64,000 nt of DNA from Dichotomocladium elegans (Eukaryota > Mucoromycota > Mucoromycetes > Mucorales > Lichtheimiaceae): the NCBI GenBank assembly GCA_025716815.1, contig JAIXMN010000025.1, positions 434,001-498,000 on the forward strand, in the 5' to 3' direction. Of the stretch, positions 1-11,538 are shown in pieces. Positions within the stretch are counted from its first letter, which is position 1; the number at the start of each line of letters is the position of its first letter. Position numbers and translations under genes: made by a program. The notes under the pieces were generated by a model. It saw only the letters and a list, made by a program, of their open reading frames with translations. It made no database searches and was not told the DNA's origin.

Positions 1-650
1 TTGCTGCGGCTGGTTATCTAGAACGCGGTCGACGAGCAAGTCGATCCAGGTCAGAAGATTTAGCCGATCTGCTGCGGCAGTGATACATTCGCTAATGAAA
101 AAAAAAACGTAGCACATTATTTTAGGGACACAACATTCTGTATTCCTGCTACTACGCCACCCGTGTATCCTTCACCCTACCCTGCAGCGTTTCGCTTGCA
201 TATTCTTTCGGCTTCCTTAACAATTGCGGGAACGATGGTCTTCTGAAAGTGGTCAGCATTCCAGTTGTTGAGCTCGCTGAGCACCTCGAGGATAGCTCGA
301 CGAGACTCGCGATCATGGTAGCGGGTGTATGTCAGAAAGACAAGGTGCAGGAGCGCTGGTAAAACTTCGGAGGGTAGATCTACAGCAGCCAGGAGCGTTT
401 TAGAGTCTGTTGTCGTCCCGTGTTTGACGCGATGTCGGTCGGGATCGCGCTCCGGAAAGCTGAGGACAGAATTGGGGGTAGGGAAGAGTGAAGAAGGTCA
501 AGTACCTTTTCTGCGTAAACGGATTAGGAGCGAGTGGTTGAGGAAGTCCAGACGATCGGTTACGCTCGATGTTGTGATGGTTGTAAGGACTCTGGTCTTT
601 ATGAATTCCGGCCAAGCCAGCTCGCCGGTTCGCTCTGGTGAATCGGCCAT
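1..650 (-). CDS. GCN1: GCN1 homologue, N-terminal exons (runs off the left edge)
   Basis: GCN1 is a very large HEAT-repeat protein that binds stalled or colliding ribosomes and relays uncharged-tRNA stress to the eIF2-alpha kinase GCN2. Three exons are visible: 650-506, 379-181 and 91-1, with GT-AG introns that keep frame. The product starts MADSPERTGEL. It then shows TTSSVTDRLDFL, corresponding to TTASVKERREIL as I recall it in animal GCN1; a KDLPSEVLPALLHL segment created exactly by the first splice; TRYHDRESRRAILEVL, matching the family's HRYRDAASRRAL block; and LLTWIDLLVDRVL, matching a conserved leucine-rich helix. The long first intron (505-380) is preferred over a nearer acceptor because only it restores the KDLP block. 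Only about 145 residues of an expected 2,600 or so are present, so the rest lies to the left. The identification rests on recalled alignment. Confidence 0.75.
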
Positions 651-975
651 GGCAAATACACACACCTATCCGGGACACCAAAGAGAAAAAAATGATTTCT
701 TTTATGGTAGCTAAGTGGAGTGACTGCCTTGCTACTCCGACCCGAACCCTCTTTAGGATGATTGGACTAACTGACAAACTGCCAAAAGGAGTGCAGATGA
801 TGATGCTTTAATCCCATTGCCAGGATAGATCGTGGGGCAACAGGAGCAACATTGTGGCGTGATGGTGCCAAAAAATGCTCCAAGTCAAGAAAAGCGAAAC
901 GATTGAATTGGATGATTTGTAGAGTTCTTTTTACAAGGTTTGGTTTGGTAAGTAGCATTAAAACATAAGTATTAT
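651..975. other. intergenic, GCN1 / DYRK kinase
   Basis: This short gap lies between the start of GCN1 and the 3' end of the DYRK gene, both on the minus strand. Overlapping open frames here have no coding character and no recognised motif. It should hold the GCN1 promoter and the DYRK 3' UTR. Confidence 0.5.
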
Positions 976-3687
976 TTATCGTTGTTGTCGTTTGCTAGAT
1001 GAGGGCCGCAGAATCCATGCGTGCTTAAATGCTTCCTCGGGTGTCATCCGTTCATCAGGGTCCCATTGGAGACATCGGTTAACAAAATCAACAAAGTTTT
1101 CGTCATTCGATTTTAGTGCTTGGCTCAGTAATTTGGTGCCAGGCCGACGTTTTCGTCCTTTGGAATTGGGTGTGATCCGAGGTGCACCGCTGGAATCTAT
1201 TTATCATGGATCCCATTAACACATCGATCCACCAAAACCACATACTAGTCCCTATATCATACCAAAAAAGTGCTTTCGCCGCGTGCTTTTCTCCACCAGG
1301 TACTGCTCTGGAACTCCTTGGATCTCCATGATACATGCCAGTTGCTCTTGTTCGTTCTCTCCTGGAAAGAGGGGGTATCCTAAAAACACCCAGATCAGCT
1401 CCAAGCTTGCTCTACTACCCGTCCTTTCTTTGTCCACTGTACCTGTATGTAGCTCGGCCAAGATGCAACCAACACTCCACATATCAATGGCCATACTGTA
1501 TTCCATGCCTAATATCACTTCGGGTGACCTGTAGAACCGGCTCTGAATATAGGTATATACTGCAAGAGAACATCAAGGGAAAACATGGAGATCAGCATCC
1601 AATCTTCTCATGATGCGCGCACATCCCTTTATGATATCTCCTAGTACCTTTCTCGCTCTCGAGACATGAGCTGCCAAAGTCGATAACTTTAATGGAGCTC
1701 TTGGTAGGATGCTTGAGAAGCACGTTCTGTTTGGGGTATGAATAAAGAGACCATCCTTTTCAAGAAAAATCATACGAGCGCCTACCTCTGGCTTTAGATC
1801 GCAATGTATCAGCTTGTGTTTATGCAACAACACAAGTGAATTAAGCAGCTGGATCGTGAACCTAATTAAATATATCAAAAGTTAGTTAGCTTACATCGAC
1901 TCGCAATACAAGATTAATAACTTACCTCCGAATTAATCCCATGCTGAATCCTTGAAAGTTATTGCTCTTGATGAAATCGTAGAGGTTGATACTTAAACAT
2001 TCAAACGCGATACAAAGATGGCTTCGGAAGTAAAAATGCTCGAACATGCGCACGTTATTGTGCTTATCCTCGGGATCCTAAGTGGCCGCCCACCAATATA
2101 ATTCGATGAATGGACGCTCTTAAAGATTGGTTAATGGCGTCCTTCTTACCCATTCGATGAGATCACCAAGGATTTTAACTTCTACCAGAGCTTGTGCATG
2201 GAAACGTTTCTTATTACGAATGATCTTGCATGCTACCATCTGTCCATCTTTATGATCGAAGCATTTCAGGACCTGGCCAAAAGATCCTTTGCCCAGAACC
2301 TCCAAGACCTCGTATCGATAAGCAAGATGATCTCGGAGAACAATATGATAGTCTCCCCGATCGTCGTCGTAGCCATGATTGCATGTAGTGTGTTCCATCG
2401 TAGCCTGACGCTTCTGTGCATGGTTACCTACGAAATAGACCTGACCGTAGTCGAGAATTTCCTTCTTTTCATAGGGCGACAAGCTCGTCTGGTAGAGTTT
2501 CGAAGCAGCTACAAGCGGCAAGAAAAAAAATTGACTGCGCTTAGCCCATGCATGTTAACGCCGCATTATCCAAATCCGAACCATTACCTTGAGGGCTCAT
2601 GGCCACCCGCGTCGATTTATCTGACTTGGTAACAGGAGATGGCGTTAACAAATCATCCTCTTCTCTCGCAGTCGCCGTAGTGCTCGTGCTCGCACTGCCA
2701 CCACGCAACACAGGAACCTCGGTTATGTTGAATTCGAGTAGTTTGTGCTTCTTTTCATGCTCGACCAGCGAGCCCCAAGCGGTGATATTGTTGCCGGTTG
2801 GATGGATGCTCTCGTCCACGAGACCTTTAAGCCGGTCACGGAGCATGGTCGGTTTCTTCTTGGGCATGATGTGATGAGATGTCTTTATGGATGAAAGATC
2901 GGCCTTATTTCCTTTAACAGAATCTGACGAGAATTGGATCAGTCCTTTCATCGACTTGGGAAAATCCACTATCGTTGTCCTCCTCGACCCCTCCCCGCAT
3001 GATCTTGTACCAAAACCTCTCACGTATAGAATCACTTCTTTTTTGTTTACCTCCAGCTGTTCTTGGCAATACAAAGGATGATGACAACGTGCTTGTCTTG
3101 CGTTGTCGGGGAATGCACTCGGAGGTCGTGGTCGAAGGCGCCTTGGAACCTCGGAGCGATGATGACAGCGACGTCTTGTGTGTCGTTTTACTAACGTTGA
3201 CCAAGGAGGTTCGAGCGGACGAGCTGGCAGTGGGCTTCTCGAGACGGTTGAAGCGAGTACCAGTACTGCTAGAAATGATCATAGAACCAGAATAGACAGT
3301 CGTGGTTGGACCCACCTTGGCACCTCCAGCAGGAGCTTGGCCGCTGCTCTCCTTTTGCTTTTTAGTTTTAGTAGCCATTACTCGTTCCGTGCTAGGGACA
3401 TGGTCTTTTTCAGATCCGGACAGACTCAAAACCTCATCTTCACTGCCACCATAGTTGTCGCTAGCTCGTTGGGATTGGCGAGACGTTCTGGTAATAAGCA
3501 ATGGTATGCGGGTCGGTGTTTTGGCTGCTGAGCGAGGGAATTGTTTCGCAGATTCTTTGGAATCCTCAGCGGTAGCAACACCCAGCGGTTCTGCATTCAT
3601 CGGTGGTAATGCCTGAGGGGCCATCGCAGAAGGCGACGCCAATACTCCAGGGAGGGTCTTTTGGAAAGGAGAAGGAGAGAATGACAA
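976..3687 (-). CDS. DYRK-family dual-specificity protein kinase (class II, DYRK2/Pom1-like)
   Basis: This is a CMGC kinase that autophosphorylates on tyrosine during folding and then acts on Ser/Thr; in fungi the class includes Pom1-type polarity and growth regulators. A long Ser/Thr-rich N-terminus (from 3687) leads to the class II DH box, seen as [19 protein letters not shown]. The kinase domain follows: glycine loop [16 protein letters not shown]-type lysine in MVACKII, catalytic HCDLKPE (the DYRK form of HRD), DFGSS, activation-loop YTY (the family's YxY autophosphorylation site), [12 protein letters not shown] and [12 protein letters not shown]. The domain is split over several short exons; clear ones are 1379-1263 and 1196-976. 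Splice joins such as GAATGG|gtaaga (W-D) and AAAG|gtacta (K-V-Y-T-Y) keep frame. An intron in the Ser-rich part between about 3050 and 2860 is not resolved. The protein ends [10 protein letters not shown] at 976. Every catalytic motif is intact. Confidence 0.9.
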
Positions 3688-3806
3688 GGTGAGAATCTTA
3701 ACACAACCATAACCCGTAAAGTCGGCGCCTCGCTCGAAATATGTATCAGGTTTGCCCTTTTTCTCTACCCCTTATCTTATTTCCTTTGGTACCCATAGCT
3801 ACTACT

Positions 3807-5831
3807 CTAGGCAGTGGCCAATCTTACCTTTCCCCTTCTCCTCCCTGAAGCTGGTTCGGCTGTCGATATCCTAGGTTCACGGGATATTGCTGTCGCTTCT
3901 GCTGCTGTTGTTGTTATGTCATGGGCACCGCTGTTTTTGCGTTCTGCCATTCCAACGCGCTCTTGAGACGCTTTTCGCGTGCTCGCAGATCGCGAAGCAT
4001 AACCACGGCCCTCAGCAGTTGTCATGGATGCGACACGTGCTCGGGGTTGAGTACGGATAGTACTGGTCGTCCTGGGAAGTGATTCCCGGTTGCCATGGCT
4101 AGTTTGGTTTTCGAATGAACTGCTGCTGCCTCCCTTGTCTTCCAGCAGTGGATCAAAATGGGCGAGAATCTTCATATCCTCTTTGGATGCTGTTGATAAG
4201 CTATGCAGGCTTGACGACGCTGTGCTCGTTGTCCGATTCCGCGTTGTTCGATTCACAGTGTGCCCCTCCTCAAGCTTTTTCAATAAATGACTATCACTCT
4301 TATCATCACCATTCCGAAACTCAGTCTTTGAATATTTCTTGCTCGATAAGCTCCGTCGCACCTCGCTTGTCGAAAGACTGGCGGTTAACTTCGTGGTAGG
4401 CATGCGCCTCTCAGAGGATGTCTTGGTGAGCGACTTAGTCGGTACGATTCCCCGCCTGTCCTCCCCTTGTAACCATGAGAGATCTGCCCTATCTGTAGTG
4501 GATAATGTCCGAGTCCTCCGGACGGTGGATGTTGAAGGCGCAATGAGGCTGGGCTTTGTGAGAGTCGATGGAGTGCCAGATTGATTTGATCGTGGGGTGG
4601 GCAGTCGTGTGGGTGTTCTCGGTGACTCAATCAACGTTGACCGCTTATGATTTCTATCTTTTAAAATTTCGCTCATGTTGAGCTCTGATGGTCGGTTCTT
4701 TTCCTTGCTCTTTATCTCGGTGGAGTGACGATTGGTTCGTGAAAATGATGGTGCTGGAATATTCTCTTGCTCTGTCAAGAGATCAGAGGAAAGTTTTGAG
4801 CTCTTGGAAAGTAGAGGATCAAACTGATGGACGAGATCTTGAGTGCTCATACCCTGTTTACTATTACTTGCAGTTTCAAACTTGCTCCGAATACTGGCGT
4901 AAGGAGACCAGGATGAAGAGAACTGATCTAGTGACCGCCTAGTGCTGCTCGCGCTTTTCTCCAAATGCTTTGGTGAGCTCACAGGATCATCCAGAAATGA
5001 TCCGACGGATGAGAGACTGATGCTCGGCTCTGTGTGAAGGTGGTCGTCCTCTACGTCCTCTCCGAGAAGGTCTGCAAGACGCACATTTGTGTTGCTGCGG
5101 TAAACATCTTTCTGTACCCGTGGCAATGAATATAGTCCTGTTGAAAGGTTGCTGCTCTCAGAAGACTGGTGTCGATTGACACGCGCTGCTTCAGACGATT
5201 TTTGCAGCCGATAATTTGCTAGGCGCTGTGCCGATGCGGCGATCAATCCCTCGAGGTCTTCGAGAGTGGCGTCCCGCAGATCAATTCTTTTGCTATGGAC
5301 TGCAGGTGACCTGTTCTCGAGATCAATACTGCGGTGTTTTTCGGACATGCCTGTGTCGATGCTTAAGATACTATCTCCTGCGGCTGTTGCGCTAAGGGAG
5401 GCGTCTTCTGTCACGGAGGTTCTCATTTGTCTATGTCTCCGGGTATCTTGGCCTCGCTGAGATGACCATGCAAGGTCATCTTCCTCATCAAGTAGCATGA
5501 TTGTCTGGCGATCCTGCTGCGTTGCCGCCAACATATCTGTTCTTCGCTTGCTCCAGGTTTCTGCGTAGTTAATCTGGCGTTCTAAATCCTGAAGCTGGCG
5601 AAGTCGTTCTGCGTGGCTATGATGCCTTCGTTCTGTGGCACCAGTGTTGTGTGCGGATGAGTTGTTGGTATTATACTTGTTTATGGTACTGCCGTTTTGT
5701 TGCTGACTTCGCCAGCGATCTGTTGCGGAGGACGATGTACTAGAGGTCGATAAACTGTAGGATGAATTAGGTACAGGCTCGGCGGGAGATACAATCCAGT
5801 TGGAGGAAGTATGGATGGGTGATTCAGGCAT
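3807..5831 (-). CDS. large Ser/Thr-rich, probably disordered protein of unknown function
   Basis: This single 674-codon exon starts MPESPIHTSS and ends KVRLATA. I do not recognise a family. It is very rich in Ser, Thr, Arg and Asn. A charged segment at residues 73-100 (HAERLRQLQDLERQINYA) could form a short coiled coil, and residues 186-212 (RIDLRDATLEDLEGLIAA) look like a helix. The motif FDPLL occurs twice, at residues 337-341 and 559-563, each preceded by a His at -1 or -2 and a short hydrophobic run. Residues 403-414 (SPRTPTRLPTPR) offer proline-directed phosphorylation sites. The composition suggests a cytoskeletal or trafficking scaffold, which is inference only. The start lies 26 codons into a Ser-rich run and no better in-frame ATG was seen. 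Length and codon use support a real gene. Confidence 0.8.
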   Translation of the reverse strand: MPESPIHTSSNWIVSPAEPVPNSSYSLSTSSTSSSATDRWRSQQQNGSTINKYNTNNSSAHNTGATERRHHSHAERLRQLQDLERQINYAETWSKRRTDMLAATQQDRQTIMLLDEEDDLAWSSQRGQDTRRHRQMRTSVTEDASLSATAAGDSILSIDTGMSEKHRSIDLENRSPAVHSKRIDLRDATLEDLEGLIAASAQRLANYRLQKSSEAARVNRHQSSESSNLSTGLYSLPRVQKDVYRSNTNVRLADLLGEDVEDDHLHTEPSISLSSVGSFLDDPVSSPKHLEKSASSTRRSLDQFSSSWSPYASIRSKFETASNSKQGMSTQDLVHQFDPLLSKSSKLSSDLLTEQENIPAPSFSRTNRHSTEIKSKEKNRPSELNMSEILKDRNHKRSTLIESPRTPTRLPTPRSNQSGTPSTLTKPSLIAPSTSTVRRTRTLSTTDRADLSWLQGEDRRGIVPTKSLTKTSSERRMPTTKLTASLSTSEVRRSLSSKKYSKTEFRNGDDKSDSHLLKKLEEGHTVNRTTRNRTTSTASSSLHSLSTASKEDMKILAHFDPLLEDKGGSSSSFENQTSHGNRESLPRTTSTIRTQPRARVASMTTAEGRGYASRSASTRKASQERVGMAERKNSGAHDITTTAAEATAISREPRISTAEPASGRRRGKVRLATA

Positions 5832-7340
5832 GTAAATTATGTTTGCAGATATGTGTGTGTAAAGTTCGCCTGTAATACAAAAAGATAGAACCGCGGGCGT
5901 TAGTTATCGCATCCTTGGTGCAAAAGGTAACTGTCCTTGGTTACCTGGTGATACGATAATGCTTTGACACCAGAATTACAATGTAGCCTTTAGACAGCTG
6001 ATTCAATTCGCCAATCTACGTCACGCATTGCTTATGAGTCGATCGGCCCTGACAGGGTAGCATCTCCATAAACTTTGTAATGGATCCTTTACCTTGAGGA
6101 AATGGAATAACAAATAAGTTATGCAGAATGCGCATTCAATCGGCGAAATCGATCGGCATACCTCTTGAGCCGTGCGTGCTGATTCGAAGGCGTCTGATGA
6201 ATAAATCGGTGATTCGAACAATTAGAGTACTCCTCGTCCTGTAACGTGCCTCCTTGTTGCTCTCTCTCTTTCTGTCTTCCACTCTTTCAAATTCAAAAAC
6301 AAGAAGAGTAAACTGAAGGTAATTCGATAAATGAATGAGGAGGATGGGATGTTTTCTTTCCGGTTCGCCCTTTTTTGTATAGAGGAAAAGGAAAGTAATA
6401 GGGTAAAGAAGAAAGAAAAGGCTGCTTCGATATTGTAGGTCAGCCACTATAAGACGAAAGGCAGATAGAGCACGATGCAGTACGAGCCGAGAAGAGCGCA
6501 CACGCTGTAGCAAGGAATTACGGTCGCACGACAGCTGTTGATTTCTGCGTCACTCGCTGACTGAAAGCTAGGCAGTGGCGGACAAAGCGCGACCGTACAT
6601 ACAGAGGCAACCCACCCCTAAACGCAGTACTTCTCTTGCTTTCTTCACATACCCGCGCTCGCGCACACACAAGCATAATTGATCACAAGGAGCATATTGG
6701 CACCAAGGCTCCACGATTGGTTGGGGATGCATTTTCACTTGCCCCTTTTGTTTGTATATCCGCGTTCCTCATAGCTGCGAAAGAGACCAGCACAGTGCTT
6801 CTGATGCAAGTCTTGGAGTTTTTTTTTTCTCCCCACCATTCGGACAACAATAATCCTCTTCATCTTTATTTACACCACCATCACCGCCACTCCTTCCATC
6901 CCCTGGATACTCTTCCAATTTTTTACTTGCTTGAAATACCGAATACTACACAGCCCCTCTCCTCTCCATCTGTCGCTATGAGATAATAGGCATTGAAGTT
7001 ACCACAAGTAAGTCGACATGACATCTGCATAGCTACAATAAGCAACGACTGTCTTGACTTTTTTTTCGCAGCAGCTTTACTTCTTTACATGACTATAGAT
7101 ATATATATATATTGTAAACTCGTGATGGTTGTATATACCGGTCATTTCACAGATTGTTGATACCCACATGTTAATTTGAAGGCTAGCTGTATTTCGATGC
7201 TTTCTATTTCTATTGATCGTTTGCTTCCCTTCCACCTCTCCCTTTTCGCCTTGCTACGAATCCTTATTGAAGTTCAATTTGCCCAATATTTGGAACATGA
7301 AAAATGTGTTTACTATGCGCCTCTGAAATCAACAGCTGAC

Positions 7341-7372
7341 TGCGTGTGTGCGTGTGTGCGTGTGTGTGTGAG
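7341..7372. repeat. GT/CG-rich dinucleotide microsatellite
   Basis: A run of alternating GT with a few interspersed GC steps, lying in non-coding DNA. Confidence 0.8.
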
Positions 7373-9474
7373 TATGTGCATGACGTTATTGTTGAACAGA
7401 TGATATCTGAATCGCATGCTGCAAAACTACTATTTTTATGTGGTGGTCCCCCTTATACCCAAATGGGTTCCTTGCTCCTTCCAGCAAAAGAAAAAGAAAT
7501 TATTAATTACTCGAAGGTTCTTCATACTTTGATACAACTTCTGGTTCATCGAGGTCCCAAATATTCTGTTGTTTCCCTCACAAAGCCCAGACCCTCATTT
7601 GTCCATATCATTATGAGATTACACATCAGTAGTTCTAGCATATTTAGGGTTTGCGGAAGACGCTGTAGCGATGAGCGGACGCGTCGCAGTGTAATTGCGG
7701 GCGATGGGATGCGAATCGGGGCATATCTTCAGTCAGCAGTTTACTGTGATTTAACTGAATGCCCGACTGCGTGGCAGTCTTCTAATGCTTGTGCAAGGTA
7801 TATTTCGTTTGCCACATTAGCTCTTGGTGGGTAATGCGACCGATCGACACTGGGGAAGATTGACAACATGGGGCTTATCATTGCCCTTGGTAACATTAGT
7901 AGTCTTGAACAATGAAGATTTGCATATATCGAACTTAAAAACTACGTGCTACGTGCGCTTTTACATTAGGGTCTAACATGTGGAAGGGATCGTTGTTATT
8001 AGCTCTTTCTTAAAAGGCACATGATCTGACTAAATGTATTACCAAGGCTTAAAGCTTATGGTTTCGTCGACGGAAGAGCTGGTTCTTTTTGCATAGAACG
8101 CACGGGATGAAATTAATTAGAACAGGGGGTGGACCCCGCACATTTTATGTGCCAGTTTAAAATTTCATATCGGCCGCTTTTTTCATTATTTGTTTTTCTT
8201 CGCGTTTTAAAGGAGCAGCGGTTGAAACTATCTTATTGACCATTGGATTTTCTTGCTGATAATCCTGGTCATTATCAAATGATGAATGCATACGCGGCCG
8301 GCATAGACATGCAATGGACACTAACCCAAGGAGCGTTGACTTATACAAAAGGTGATCATTTGGGGCGGATTGGAGAGCATAGAAAGTGAAGCAAATAGTG
8401 TCACTGATAAAACCCCCTGGCGTTCCTCCTTCAATCTAACCTCCTATGTTGTCGATCAGATTTGGGGCTTGCATGCATTGCTAGGACTACCTTCCTTTTT
8501 TAACATTTCCAATATTGAAGCTGGTGCAATTGGTAGCATACCTTGACTAAATGGCGTGCCGAGTGCCTGTACGTTCCATTCGCCATATTTCATCTTCAAA
8601 ACGACGGGTTTTATCATCCAAGGTCCTTGTACGAATTTAGGTTTGAATCCGATGCTTGATGATTGCTATCCCGCTTAAAGGCAACTGGGGAAGAAGGGAT
8701 AAATCAGTACACACGGCTCTTTCAAATTGAAGCATATACCACCATTTCCGAAAAGGAGCATATAAGGCTATACGATAAAAGCACAATATATAACGTGAAG
8801 ACGACCGAAAAGAGAATAATGAGAGCAGCAGGAGCTCGAGTCTATTCGAAGAGGGGTCAATGCTATACTGCATAAAATATATGTGGCGGTTAACGACATT
8901 GGACGTGCAAAGGGTCCTGCGCCTGGAGTAACCAAGATCGGCAGCACACAACGATAGCTTCGATAGAATGGAAGATGATAAAAGTACCTCGGGCGCAGAT
9001 AGACCGATAAGTTATTGATGGATACTCCGTCTCCTTATGAATCTTGTTTGTCCCCGATATGTGACATATGTTCGTGCGCGGCCCGGCAGCGATCTTCTCT
9101 CCATATTGTATTTTCTGCATCGTATCCGAAAAGTATCGATGAGGGGGAAGCCTTCGGTACAGGCAGACTGAAATGAATCCCTAACGTAGGTAAGGAAAGA
9201 TAGCGAGTTTATCAACGGTTGCAGTGAGGCGCATGTGCACGGCATCTGACACCGCCGTAGTACAACAGAGCATCATTGTTTTTTTCCCTTTTGCCACGAG
9301 CATCGAGGCAAAACTAACATGACTAGTAGCACTTTTTTCCTCAGAGTTTACACTCCCACCTTTTACTTCCTCTCCCTAAATTAAACAGCACTGTCCTTCG
9401 AGCCCCCAAAGACGTGCGCAGAGGAGGCAAAGTCCGGGAGTGGGAGAAGTAAGAGAAGGGGGAAAACGAATACA

Positions 9475-9482
9475 TATAAATA
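9475..9482 (+). promoter_or_regulatory. probable TATA box of the Zn2Cys6 gene
   Basis: TATAAATA lies 53 nt before the ATG at 9535, in a purine-rich leader. Spacing and sequence fit a fungal TATA element. Confidence 0.45.
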
Positions 9483-9534
9483 TGCGAGTTGCCTTGTATT
9501 TACTAACAAGCGATAAAGCCTTCACACTGAAACC

Positions 9535-10500
9535 ATGTCAACCTATCATCCAGTTGTGATGAGTTCTACAATTTCGACAAGTCCTCTGCCGTATTATTCA
9601 AGTCATGAAAGTCATTCTCTCATGCACTTCACTGGTTTCCCAAAGGACATCCAGAATCGCAATCCCAACCAGGCGCTCGTTCGCTCCAAAAGCACAAGTA
9701 CCTCCAACATATCCTCCCCATTACCGGCAAAACTGGCTACTGGTGCCTCTGACCGGAGTGGGCCCTCGCGTCGATTGAGCTCCGGATCTGCGTGCGAGGT
9801 ATGCCGTCGACGCAAGACCAAGTGCGACGGTGGACAGCCGTGTGGCTATTGCGCATCGAACCGCATTGAGTGCGTTCATCGTCCGACACGACGAAAGAGC
9901 CCAATGAACACCTTGGCGGTGTCACAGCAAAGCAGTGGCCATTTCGTGAATGCCGTCCCCCCGCGTTCGACGATAAACTACTCTCGCCACCGCTCTACAT
10001 TGTCATCGAGTTCATTTTCACATCTCCCATCACCTTATCCGATTGACCGGCGAGAAACAGGTAGGTTCTGGTGCAAATAATAGGAGGGACTGGGAGAGGA
10101 AAAGAAAGGCCCAGCTGATGGAGTGTGGTGTGGACAGGAGGTAGCCGAGGAAGCACCAGCCTCAAAAAACAGGCAAGCTGCCCAACATTGGAGCATGGCG
10201 CAACGCACTGGCCATCTAATACTCCGCCAAAAACGCACTATGGGTTTTTACAGGAAATACCGAGTGTTATGGGTATGCAATAACGGTGATGCACGTGGCA
10301 CCGATATATTGATGTGATCTTTTGTTTTTATGAAAATAGACCAACTCTCGTGCCGAACATTTTCTACGGTAGCCCACCCGTTATCGTTGTCTTCTATTAG
10401 CAACAGCACCAGCAGCGAGAACGGCCTTACTATGACAAAGACACATATTCCATTTTTATCGATGATGCCGTTCTGCCAGCCGCCTGTTGCCAAGCAGTGA
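9535..10500 (+). CDS. Zn2Cys6 (fungal binuclear zinc cluster) transcription factor
   Basis: This is a probable nuclear DNA-binding regulator. Residues 87-113 form a complete Zn2Cys6 cluster: CEVCRRRKTKC, then C103, C106 and C113, with spacing CX2CX6CX5CX2CX6C, followed by a basic RPTRRK stretch. Ser-rich flanks surround it. The first exon runs 9535-10060 and ends at a good donor (ACAG|gtaggt). My model adds exons 10138-10272 and 10340-10500. All three keep frame and give 273 residues ending CQPPVAKQ. No fungal-specific middle-homology domain is visible, so this belongs to the short class of zinc-cluster proteins. The 3' end is uncertain: another frame of the last region is also open and protein-like (see findings). 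Reading through the first donor would stop at 10080. The zinc cluster itself is certain. Confidence 0.85.
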
Positions 10501-11538
10501 AAAGGTTCCATGTCGCCGTGACTCGCTTTTCTTTATTGTATCACGCAAACTGCCAATATCCCCCTCGCTCGTGCCATGCAACCAGAAAAAAAAATGTCCC
10601 ACCCTAGCGCTCCTCCACGGATGTTGGGTGTGTTCATTTATATGCCATCCTGGACATACAGCATTACACCTTCTTCTCACATCTATAAAACTATCCCAAG
10701 CTATCTTCCCATATGCACACCGCGGTCCGGCATTGAACAGTGCCGCGGGGACCCACGGTCGTAGGTTCGGAATATTAGAAGTCCGATGTTCCATTTTCTA
10801 CAAGTTTCTTTTCTATGCAAGGAATAAAAGATAAACTAACTGAAAGTGCCGCCATTGCTGGCATAATTGCGCAATTTTTTTTATGAGGTGGATGGATGGA
10901 TTGTATCTTCTTGTACGCTCACACCACGCCGTCCACCCGTTTGGGCAGAGAGCAGTGTGATACGTGGAGATGGGATTTTGGGAGGACAAGCATCGCACCG
11001 CGGGATATCCCACACACATTCTGTTTTGGAGCAAGCTGCACGCCAACAAGTTGGTCTCGCCCCTTAAATTTCTATTCTGAGAAGGTGAGCCGTTTGCTGT
11101 TGCCACCGTACCATTTGTCTCCCGAGCGAACAGCTACAGTAACACTCTAGGGTTTAGTCGGTCATACTGGGGTACACCAAGTATCCCATGTTTACCCATC
11201 ACGCCACCCATGTTATTTATCTAGCGGCTGCCATGTGAGGACTGTAAACACAGACTTTAATGTAGTGCGGTTTTGTATGACATGCGGCACACCGTCGGAT
11301 GTCTTATGATGCTCATGGTAACCTGCGAGAAAGATCTCGAGCACCAATCAGAAGAGACCTTGATCTTGCCATTCAACATCGTCCAATCATTTCCCAATTT
11401 TATCTGCGTGTTATCGTGGGAAGCGATGCGATTAAGTTTTTTTTCAACCGAAAGGGCACCAAACGGTTTTTATAAGACCCCATTCCTTTTTTTTTTTGTT
11501 GTTGTTTACTCTGTCTTCTTCTCTCACAATCCTGTTCT
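10501..11538. other. intergenic, Zn2Cys6 / F-box
   Basis: About 1 kb between two plus-strand genes. It contains a TATA-like CTATAAAAC near 10683 with no convincing gene after it, and a TTTTATAAGA element near 11467-11476, about 65 nt before the F-box ATG. I see no other structure. Confidence 0.45.

Larger units (their letters stand above)
5832..9534. other. long intergenic region with microsatellites
   Basis: This 3.7 kb region separates the Ser-rich gene (minus) from the Zn2Cys6 gene (plus), so it holds two divergent promoters. It contains an (AT)n run near 7090-7112 and a GT-rich run at 7341-7372. Open frames inside it, including a 63-codon minus-strand frame at 8157-8348 with a hydrophobic N-terminus, lack convincing support. 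No transposon or RNA gene was recognised. Confidence 0.5.

Noticed and set aside
6136..6513. 125-codon minus-strand frame upstream of the Ser-rich gene
   Set aside because: Composition is that of translated leader sequence (poly-pyrimidine codons, FLFLYTKK), with no motif; likely promoter/5' UTR.
6636..6986. 116-codon plus-strand frame starting MLSSHTRARAHT
   Set aside because: Arises from simple-sequence CA and CT-rich DNA; no conserved features and no supporting splice signals.
8157..8348. 63-codon minus-strand frame with a hydrophobic N-terminus (secreted-peptide-like)
   Set aside because: Too short, in AT-rich DNA, without promoter or family support; could be revisited with RNA data.
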